From: Dechloromonas sp. CZR5 | Lineage (GTDB): Bacteria > Pseudomonadota > Gammaproteobacteria > Burkholderiales > Rhodocyclaceae | DNA: 64,000 nt | Direction of reading: 5' to 3' | Assembly: GCF_008711155.1 (NCBI RefSeq) | Contig: NZ_VUYQ01000001.1 | Span: 372,001-436,000, forward strand | Part shown: positions 57,873 through 64,000 of the stretch, piece after piece | Numbering within the stretch: the stretch's first letter is position 1 | Layout of the letters: the number at the start of each line of letters is the position of its first letter | Notes under the pieces: model-generated | The model's database searches: none | Told to the model about the DNA's origin: nothing | What the model saw: only the letters and a program-made list of their open reading frames with translations | Made by a program: the position numbers and the translations under genes

Positions 57873-59194
57873 CCGATCCACTGGAAGAGTTCCGCCTGCG
57901 CATCAAGTGCGATTGGATAACCCCATCCCATAGGTGCTACCGCCCGCCAAGCTGGCCGCCGCCTGGCGATTGGCCGGTGATCGAAGACCGCGACGGCAAA
58001 ACCGTTTCGTGCTGGAAGGATTCGATATGGGACTTGTCGCCGTTTGCGGGCTTTCCGTTCCAATTGAACTTCGGTGACGGGCCCGACAATAGCCGCTCTG
58101 TTCCGCTCGATCCAGCTAATGCTGAGCTGCTGCGACGCGTTGTGGGCTGGCACATGTTTGGCCCTCGGGCGGTCCGGTCCGTAGAGTCTTTGGGCGATGT
58201 CTTCACTTACCTTCGAAGCATCTTTGTGTTGTGCAGCCACAATAGAATCTTGGTGAGCGAACTGATGCGTTTCCCAAAGGTGCTTAAACAAGTGCCAGCC
58301 AGGATAGCTCCCAGCAGGTACGATATGGCCATTGCCAGCCTGCACCGCCTTTGGGACGTGCGCGATAAGATTGGTTTTGTCTTGGTCGATCCGGGCGGCA
58401 TCAAGCAGCTCGTGGCCGCGCGGCCCGACCACGTCAAGGTACAGACCGCCTACATCCCGCCGCGCATCTGGACGTACCAGATGCAACGTTTGCGCGAGTG
58501 CCTGGATGACTTCCTTTCGCACCGCCAGAAGGTTGAGGACTGCTTCAACTTCTGTTTGGATGTCTATTCCAACAACGCCGGTTCGCTGGAGGCGGCGGTA
58601 ACTAAGCGGATTGGCAGTAGATATACCCCATTTGGTAAGACATGGAAGTGTGCCACTACGATCGCTGGGCGCGAGATTCGGGTGTGCGGGACATTCCGTG
58701 CGACGGCCGAACGCTTTGGAATCGACGGCCTTCTGGATCGTTGGGTGGTCATCCCCGATCAAGAGATGGACGTATCAAAACTGAGCGCGTACCTAACGCT
58801 AGTCCAATATGCAGGGCTCGCCTACATAGCCAATTTCACCCTTCAGCGCATCAAGGAAGCATCCTCGCTTCGCGCCGATTGTCTGCTTTGGGAGGAGGAC
58901 CCCAAGCTGGGGCGCGTGCCCATTATTGTCGGGGAAACGACCAAGACTGACCCGGATTCAGATGCATGGTGGCCAACCAGCCCGAGCGTCAAAGTGCCCG
59001 TTTCTGCCATGTCCTGCATTGCTCGCCTTCGTATGCGATGCGCTGCGGAGAACCCCAAGATCGGAGTGGCCAAGGTTGATCAGGACAATCCTTATCTATT
59101 GTCCAGGTCGGACGAGCCGTGGTCGGGCACGCAGGCCGTTCCCTACACGACACGACCGCTTCCAAAAGCTTATTCCTTGCTTATCGCGGACTAG
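57869..59194 (+). pseudogene. Recombinase C of the trio, 3'-truncated
   Basis: 441 aa retained of what should be about 650-700. The first catalytic Arg (Arg327 in LQRIKEASSLRADCLLW) and a Lys-rich hairpin region (GETTKTDPDSD) are present. The sequence ends after DEPWSGTQAV with 15 junk-like residues and a stop at 59192-59194, before the H-x-x-R and Tyr boxes. No continuation is found in the other frames downstream. ATG overlaps gene B (ATGA). Confidence 0.7.
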
Positions 59195-59205
59195 CCTTTG
59201 CAACT

Positions 59206-59925
59206 ATGGTCAACAACCATGTTTTCAAGTTCGTTAGCGTTGCAAATTTCTGGCGAGACCGTTCGGCAGGCCAACTGCAAAGCTCACAGAGCATACTGCA
59301 GGCGCTGTTCCTTCAAGTGGCGCAGTCTGCTGCAGACTGGGCCGCATGGATGCAGGCGTTGTTCAAGTTTCCAGGCAACAACTCCTTCATGGACGCCGCC
59401 TTGGCCACGGTGTTGCAGCAGTTGTCGCAAGAGCACTGGCTGGCATTCTTCCAAGCGTTATCGCTGGGCTACTCACACAGAGCGGCAGCGCCGGTTGCAA
59501 ATATCCTCATCCCATTTGCGAATTCGGCCAACTCAGGAGAAAAGGCCTCGATTTGGGCCTCCGCATACAAAGTGTGGTCTGACTGGAGCTACAGCCAGTA
59601 TGAAAGTAACAGCGCAATGTTCGCACCAGCCGCTTGTGCTTTGGACTTTCCCGTAGCTATGTACTACGCGTCCCTGCCAAGGGATGAGCGTTTGGCGGAG
59701 GAAAGTAGTCTTCTCGAAGCAATTGAGACGGTGGAACAAAAGTGGTTCAACTCTGTGACGGACCTGGTAACAGAGAGAAACCGGCTCAAATCCCGCCTGC
59801 GTCTAGTGCAGCACGGGATTGAGCTTGCAAATGGGAGTAACCAGGCGCTGCCACCGCCCATTCAGCCTGATGCAGACCTTTACGCCCAGATAAGGTATCA
59901 CTATCACGACGTTAATAACTTTTGA
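59206..59925 (+). CDS. Cargo ORF 1, unknown (239 aa)
   Basis: ATG 59206 starts 11 bases after the truncated recombinase C. There are no signal peptide or convincing membrane helices. The N-terminal two-thirds is rich in Ala, Ser and aromatic residues with helical periodicity (about residues 20-150); residues 175-215 are charged and coiled-coil-like (EAIETVEQKWFN...ERNRLKSRLRL). It may be native cargo or the fourth gene of the recombination module. No family recognised. Confidence 0.65.
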   Translation: MVNNHVFKFVSVANFWRDRSAGQLQSSQSILQALFLQVAQSAADWAAWMQALFKFPGNNSFMDAALATVLQQLSQEHWLAFFQALSLGYSHRAAAPVANILIPFANSANSGEKASIWASAYKVWSDWSYSQYESNSAMFAPAACALDFPVAMYYASLPRDERLAEESSLLEAIETVEQKWFNSVTDLVTERNRLKSRLRLVQHGIELANGSNQALPPPIQPDADLYAQIRYHYHDVNNF

Positions 59926-60006
59926 ACCGTGACTTGGCCGCAACACTTTTCGATAACGGCATTCGACGAGTTGCAGACTGAAATCGAGGGAAGGGAGACC
60001 AAGAAC

Positions 60007-60474
60007 ATGAAAAATGGAATGGCGATAGACAAAAAAGCAGTCGCCCGCGCAGCCCGTGCGCCTCTTGAGGCGTACTACAAGGCTGTGGAGGCCACCGGAT
60101 ATGACGGGAGCACGGAGAGACCGGGCGACTGGGAAACGAACGAAGAACTCGCTAACGCCATATGGAAATCAAAGTACGTTTCTCAACATCTAGACTGGCT
60201 CTATGTGGTTGAGCTTGTCCATATCGTGCTTGACAGCAATCCGCCATTGAAGCCAGATGCGTTTGCCGAAGAGCTGGAAAAGTTAATTGCCGCGACCGCA
60301 GACCAGCGCGACTATCTGGTAATTTTTCCGTTGAGCTTCAAGCCCGCTATGAGCCTTAGCTTTCTAGGCGCTCCAAAGCCCGTGGTCAAGAGCAAAGTAA
60401 TTGGAAGATTCACCATTTCGCCCGCGGTATCGTCGTCCAAGGCGCTCAACAAGATTGTCGCGAAACACGGATGA
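60007..60474 (+). CDS. Cargo ORF 2, unknown (155 aa)
   Basis: ATG 60007 has an upstream GGGAG ribosome site; a GTG at 59929 would add 26 residues. The protein is soluble and charged: a helical N-terminus with AANAAR-like repeats (ARAARAPLEAYYKAVEA), then DYLVIFPLSF and a basic C-terminus. The stop lies inside the next ORF, which is in another frame. Confidence 0.6.
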   Translation: MKNGMAIDKKAVARAARAPLEAYYKAVEATGYDGSTERPGDWETNEELANAIWKSKYVSQHLDWLYVVELVHIVLDSNPPLKPDAFAEELEKLIAATADQRDYLVIFPLSFKPAMSLSFLGAPKPVVKSKVIGRFTISPAVSSSKALNKIVAKHG

Positions 60475-61324
60475 CGTTGCAAGAGTCTTTTGGGGTGTTC
60501 CCGAGAAGATAGTTTTGTCTTTAGCGGTCGAGGCGCTCCCCGTCGACCCTACTCTCGCATTTCTGCGCCCAATACGGCCGTCATGGTTGCCTAACCTGGG
60601 CAAGCAAGTTGCGGCGGACGTCACTTCGGTGGAAGCGTTCATTCACAGTACGCTCGATGCCTTAGCGGCTGCTCAACCCGGTGCTGTGGTACTCGCTTTA
60701 GTGTCGCCGATCTATGTGGACAATCAAGAAATTGTGGAGTTATCCATTGTACGGTGGCGTCAGTGGGGGACAACTCCCATAAATGCCCGCGACTTAGCTG
60801 CTCGCTTTTTCCGCAGTCAGGAACGCGGAAAATACGGCGTTTGCCAAGCCCCCAAATGGGGACTGACGACTATCGTGCCGACGGTCGACATTCAGAGCGC
60901 CCTAGACCATGAAACGAATGCCGCACCAATGGCCGCCGTATATGGGTTCAACCGGATTGGGTATCTTCAGAAAGACCTGTACCCTTCCCGCCTTTACTAC
61001 CCAGTCATGACTGGTCTCGACGACGATCTCACCGTAGAGCCGACGGGAAGCAAGTTAAGCATTTCGGCTACGCACGGATTGGTGGCAACAGCCTGCTACT
61101 GGAACGCCGGCTGGTCTCCAGGCCATCCTAGCCAGATTAGCGGGCTCTGCGGCACAGCGCTGGTCGGTACGGCGGACAGCCTTCACTCCAGAGAAGAGTT
61201 TGCTCCGGACCGGCACTTCTATCTTTGGAGGGTAACTCGCCTAAGGCGTTCAAGCGGCTACGGCATCTTTACTGAAGACGACCCTGAATGTGGCATCATC
61301 CCGCAGCACGCTCATACCGCCTGA
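60455..61324 (+). CDS. Cargo ORF 3, unknown (about 290 aa)
   Basis: Frame open from 60401; TTG at 60455 is the best start close to the overlap, but no ribosome site is obvious. It contains hydrophobic strands alternating with polar turns (VVLALVSPIYV, KWGLTTIVPTVDI, RHFYLWRVTRLRR) and three scattered Cys, consistent with a globular alpha/beta protein. The 20-base overlap with ORF 2 in the next frame suggests coupling or one gene broken by a frameshift. Confidence 0.55.
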   Translation: MSRNTDDVARVFWGVPEKIVLSLAVEALPVDPTLAFLRPIRPSWLPNLGKQVAADVTSVEAFIHSTLDALAAAQPGAVVLALVSPIYVDNQEIVELSIVRWRQWGTTPINARDLAARFFRSQERGKYGVCQAPKWGLTTIVPTVDIQSALDHETNAAPMAAVYGFNRIGYLQKDLYPSRLYYPVMTGLDDDLTVEPTGSKLSISATHGLVATACYWNAGWSPGHPSQISGLCGTALVGTADSLHSREEFAPDRHFYLWRVTRLRRSSGYGIFTEDDPECGIIPQHAHTA

Positions 61325-61650
61325 GTTGCAGGAAGGTGTCCCATGTTTCGTCTTCTCGTAAATGTGGTAACTGCGGAGTAGAAGAGACGCAATAGACAAG
61401 ACTGCTAGGAGCAAGGCGGTTGCAGCCAAGGGTAGAGCCCCAGATCAATAGGTGTATCTGGTTGTTGTCGAAAGTCCGCAAGCTGCGGCAACCGTTGTGC
61501 TGCCCCAATGCCCGGCCGCAATGGCGAGCGTGCTTTTGTTGTCTGGTCACAGGATCCGCTGGACCCAGCGTCACGAGCGACGCAAAATCAAGTATGGACA
61601 TAACGCCATGGAAATGGCTGCTATTAACGACAACTCCATGGACATCCATA
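61325..61650. other. Non-coding right end of the element with repeated ATGGACAT motifs
   Basis: No credible gene in about 330 bases. ATGGACAT occurs at 61594-61601 and 61638-61645. A related TGGACAT is at 54324-54330 near the left end. Such sub-terminal repeats are typical binding sites of the element's recombinases, but spacing here is irregular. Confidence 0.4.
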
Positions 61651-61684
61651 CAAACCCTTCGGCGCTCTACCCGAAAGGGTTTTT
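61651..61684 (+). terminator. Intrinsic terminator near the element's right end
   Basis: AAACCCTTCGG (61652-61662) pairs with CCGAAAGGGTTT (61671-61682) with one bulged base, followed by a T run to 61684. It is nested in the inverted pair ATGGACATC (61638-61646) and GATGTCCAT (61687-61695), so the fold may also be a recombination site. Confidence 0.7.
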
Positions 61685-61719
61685 GAGATGTCCATAGGTA
61701 GCGCATTCACGGGTGACTG

Positions 61720-62163
61720 GTCACCGGCTGGAAAATCGGTTACGTGGTCGGCCCGGCGGCGTTGATGGGCGAGTTCCGCAAGGTGCATCAGTTCAATGTC
61801 TTCACCGTGCACGCGCCGTCGCAACTGGCCATCGCCGAGTACATGCAGGATGCTTCCCGTCATCTCGGGCTGGCGGCCTTCTATCAGGAAAAACGGGACA
61901 GTTTCCGCCACTTGATGGCGGAGACTCCGTTCGAGTTGCTGCCATGCCGCGGCACCTACTTCCAGCTGGCCCGTTACGACCGGGTCTCGGATCTGCCGGA
62001 TCGCGCCTTCGCCGAGTGGCTGACACGCGAAGTCGGGGTGGCGGTGATTCCGGTATCGGCGTTCTATGCCGATGGGCGCGACGACAAGGTGGTCCGCTTC
62101 TGTTTCGCCAAGCGCGACGACACGCTGGTGGCCGCTGCAGAGCGGCTTTGTAAAGCTTTGTAG
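61720..62163 (+). pseudogene. PLP aminotransferase, 3' fragment
   Basis: 147 codons continuing in the target frame from VTGWKIGYVVGPAAL to the natural stop: YMQDASRHL, FYQEKRDSF and the C-terminal RFCFAKRDDTL typical of the YbdL/KAT-like family. With the 5' fragment (239 codons) it gives about 385 codons, the normal length, so nothing has been lost. It has no own promoter or ribosome site. Confidence 0.93.
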
Positions 62164-62266
62164 GGAAAGCTGAAATTATGAAAAACGCTTGACCGGATTT
62201 TGCCCGGAAGAGAATAATCGCCGCATCCTCAACCCTCTATAACCCCATATCAACGGAGAAAATACC

Positions 62267-62692
62267 ATGGGAATGATTCAGGAATTCAAGGAGTTCGCGG
62301 TCAAGGGCAATGCGATGGATCTCGCGGTTGGCGTGATCATCGGCGGTGCCTTCGGCAAGATCGTCGACTCCATCGTCGGTGACCTGATCATGCCGATCAT
62401 CAGCCGTGTCGTCGGCAAGCTGGATTTTTCCAATCTTTTCATCATCCTTGGCGACAACCCGAACAATCTGGCCACGCTGGCCGATCTCAAGAAAGCGGGT
62501 ATTGCCGTTTTCGCCTACGGTTCCTTCCTGACCATCCTGGTCAACTTCGTTATCCTGGCCTTCATCATCTTCATGATGGTCAAACAGATGAACCGCTTGC
62601 GCAAGGCCGAGCCCGTGCCGGAGCCGGCTGCCCCGGTCACGCCGGAAGACATCGTCCTGCTGCGCGAAATCCGCGATTCGCTGAAGAAGTAA
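62267..62692 (+). CDS. mscL: Large-conductance mechanosensitive channel MscL
   Basis: 141 aa: [18 protein letters not shown] at the N-terminus, TM1 ([22 protein letters not shown]), TM2 ([17 protein letters not shown]) and a cytoplasmic helix. It opens on membrane tension to release solutes. Ribosome site GGAGAA. Followed by a bidirectional terminator. Confidence 0.97.
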   Translation: MGMIQEFKEFAVKGNAMDLAVGVIIGGAFGKIVDSIVGDLIMPIISRVVGKLDFSNLFIILGDNPNNLATLADLKKAGIAVFAYGSFLTILVNFVILAFIIFMMVKQMNRLRKAEPVPEPAAPVTPEDIVLLREIRDSLKK

Positions 62693-62710
62693 GCGTCGCC
62701 CGCTCAGAAA

Positions 62711-62736
62711 AAAAGCCGCCCTCGGGCGGCTTTTTT
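62711..62736. terminator. Bidirectional intrinsic terminator between mscL and glnE
   Basis: AAAAGCCGCCC (62711-62721) is the perfect inverse of GGGCGGCTTTT (62724-62734), with an A run on one side and T run on the other; it serves both convergent genes. Confidence 0.92.
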
Positions 62737-62753
62737 CATGAGTACCGCCCGGT

Positions 62754-64000
62754 TCAGCCGAAAACGGTATGCCACAGCCCGGTCACCGCCGCGATGTGGT
62801 GTTCCACTTCCTCCCGGGGAATCGGGGCTTTCGGGTTGGCCGAGAGGCGCTTGGCGTGCTGCAGGCGGCGGAATTCGCGGTAGGCGTTGCCGGCCGCCTT
62901 GGCCTGGCCCGGTTCGATCAGGCCCAGTTCGCCGGCTATGCGCAGGAGGGCGATATTGCCCAGATTGCCCGTCAATTCGGCGTGCTGGTGAGCGTGGCCG
63001 AGAATCAGGTACTGCACGATGAATTCAACGTCGATGATGCCGCCGGGGTCATGCTTGAGGCCGAATCCGGTCTCGCTTTTGGTGGCGTGGGCATCGATCA
63101 TCTTGCGGCGCATGGCGACGACCTCTTCCTTGAGCTTGGACAGGTCCCGCGGCTGGCGCAGGATTTCGACGCGGATCGCCTCGAAGCGCTGGCCGACCGC
63201 CGGGTCGCCGGCGCAGAAGCGGGCGCGGGTCAATGCCTGGTGTTCCCAGGTCCAGGCGTTCTTGAGCTGATAGTCGCGGAAGGCATCGACGGAGACCGCA
63301 AGCAGACCGGAGTCCCCGTTTGGACGCAGGCGGAGATCGGTTTCGAACAGGATGCCGGCCGGTGTCTGGCTCGACAGCCAGGTATTCAGGCGCTGGCTGA
63401 GCCGGGTGTAGTGCTCGGCGGCTTCCTGGTCGTCATCGTCGTAGAGATAGACCAGGTCGAGATCGGAGGCGTAGCCCAGCTCCTTGCCGCCCATCTTGCC
63501 GTAGCCGATGACGGCGAATTGCGGCGTGTCGCGGTGGCGTTTCCTGATGGTGCTCCACACCAGCGGCAGGGTCTCCTGGACCAGCGTGTCGGCCAGTTCG
63601 GTCAGGTGGTCGGACAGGCGCTCGATCGTCTGCAGGCCGGCCAGGTCCTGGGCCAGCAGCCGGAAAACCTGGCCATGGTGCATTTCGCGCAGGATGTCCA
63701 TCTCGCGTTCGGTATCGCCGGCGTGCTGGGCCAGGTTGGCGCGCAGGCTTGTACGGAAGCCGCTCCAGTCGGTGGCGATTTCGTACAGGCGCGGATCGAG
63801 TAGTTCGTCGAGCAGCAGCGGGTAGCGATTCAGGTAGTCGGCAGCCCAGTGCGAGGCGCACATCATGTCGGCCACCCGGCGCAGTGCCATCGGGTATTGC
63901 TGGAGCAGCGCCAGATAGGCGCCGCGCCGGGAGATTCCCTCAAGGAAGCTCAGGCCGCGCACCAGCGTGGTGTCGGGGTCCGGCGTCGCGCCGGCGGCTT
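62754..64000 (-). CDS. glnE: Bifunctional glutamine synthetase adenylyltransferase GlnE (5' end outside window)
   Basis: C-terminal about 415 codons. The second nucleotidyltransferase domain has the GYGKMGGKELGYASDLDLVYLYD motif; ILFETDLRLRPNGDSGLL and WTWEHQALTRARF match the AT-C domain that adenylylates GlnA. The frame is open to the window edge, so the N-terminal deadenylylase domain lies beyond 64000. Confidence 0.95.
   Translation of the reverse strand, partial: AAGATPDPDTTLVRGLSFLEGISRRGAYLALLQQYPMALRRVADMMCASHWAADYLNRYPLLLDELLDPRLYEIATDWSGFRTSLRANLAQHAGDTEREMDILREMHHGQVFRLLAQDLAGLQTIERLSDHLTELADTLVQETLPLVWSTIRKRHRDTPQFAVIGYGKMGGKELGYASDLDLVYLYDDDDQEAAEHYTRLSQRLNTWLSSQTPAGILFETDLRLRPNGDSGLLAVSVDAFRDYQLKNAWTWEHQALTRARFCAGDPAVGQRFEAIRVEILRQPRDLSKLKEEVVAMRRKMIDAHATKSETGFGLKHDPGGIIDVEFIVQYLILGHAHQHAELTGNLGNIALLRIAGELGLIEPGQAKAAGNAYREFRRLQHAKRLSANPKAPIPREEVEHHIAAVTGLWHTVFG

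Larger units (their letters stand above)
54277..61720 (+). mobile_element. About 7.4-kb tripartite tyrosine-recombinase element inside the aminotransferase gene
   Basis: Foreign DNA with clearly lower G+C than the flanks. Left boundary: ...TATCACATCA joined to ACCGCGAG. Right boundary: ...GACTGG joined to TCACCGGC. Removing it rejoins the target as TATCACATCACCGGCTGG, so insertion was precise with a few shared bases (TCA or TCACC) at the crossover and no long target duplication. Contents: small ORF, three overlapping recombinase-type genes, three unknown ORFs, terminator. The organisation is comparable to Tn554-type, recombinase-in-trio and gamma-mobile-trio modules; which family it belongs to is not proven. 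Confidence 0.8.

Noticed and set aside
54866..59194. Firm naming of the recombinase trio as gmtYXZ, rit or tnp genes
   Set aside because: Sizes and overlaps resemble several trio types and no alignment can be run, so no symbol was given.
61452..61697. 81-codon plus-strand ORF near the right end
   Set aside because: Ends inside the terminator hairpin and lacks recognisable features.
61296..61706. 136-codon minus-strand ORF at the element's right end
   Set aside because: Runs back through terminator and repeat DNA, no ribosome site, no coding character.
54277..61720. Classification of the insert as a prophage, ICE or IS element
   Set aside because: No capsid, relaxase, type IV secretion or DDE transposase genes are seen; only tyrosine-recombinase-type genes and unknown cargo.

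Overview
The window (about 63-66 % G+C by spot counts, with dense same-strand overlaps such as ATGA and GTGA) looks like chromosome of a betaproteobacterium, most likely Rhodocyclales (Dechloromonas/Azonexus type). This placement is inferred from gene content and order: hisB-H-A-F-I-E followed by an HIT gene and tatABC, a FimV-like protein, the LapD/LapG pair, sigma-54 type IV pilins and a CcoG/NsrR locus. No rRNA, tRNA, IS transposase or CRISPR array was recognised.

Layout. 1-11 kb: the 3' part of hisD, a split chromate transporter pair, nsrR with a perfect palindromic operator, ccoG, an inverted hisC with a small companion gene, then hisBHAFIE-HIT-tatABC in one run, closed by a bidirectional terminator. 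11-25 kb: housekeeping genes (class II amidotransferase, AlgW/DegS-type protease, NIF3 protein, FimV-like protein, FAH hydrolase, phenylacetate-CoA ligase, MATE pump, sucCD, TerC, an ornithine-cyclodeaminase-family protein, a PP2C phosphatase with an FHA protein, and a phosphodiesterase-like metallo-beta-lactamase-fold protein). 25.7-27.1 kb: AT-rich DNA, a sigma-54 promoter and two tandem type IV pilins. 27-35 kb: signalling and adhesion control (CYTH-CHAD, LapD, LapG, an OmpR-type regulator, then Hpt, hybrid kinase and receiver). 35-53.5 kb: envelope and transport genes (DUF3124 protein, K+ channel, cytochrome c, MFS, RND pump with a DUF2892 protein), a GGDEF-EAL protein, two tandem beta-hydroxyacid dehydrogenases, a YcgR-like protein, a CDF exporter, a class II aldolase overlapping mtnA, a KefB/YbaL-type antiporter and a double UspA protein.

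53.5-62.2 kb holds the main accessory feature. A PLP aminotransferase gene is cut in the codons just after its PLP lysine by a foreign insert of about 7.4 kb with visibly lower G+C (45-55 % in sampled lines). The insert begins with a small ORF behind its own promoter. It continues with three overlapping tyrosine-recombinase-type genes: the first catalytically complete, the second lacking the first catalytic arginine, the third truncated before its C-terminal active-site boxes. It ends with three cargo ORFs that I cannot assign to any family, a terminator hairpin and short repeats. The two aminotransferase halves add up to the expected full length, so the insertion is clean. The cargo is the best candidate here for an undescribed system, but its function cannot be read from sequence alone.

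62.2-64 kb returns to the chromosome with mscL, a bidirectional terminator, and the 3' part of glnE.
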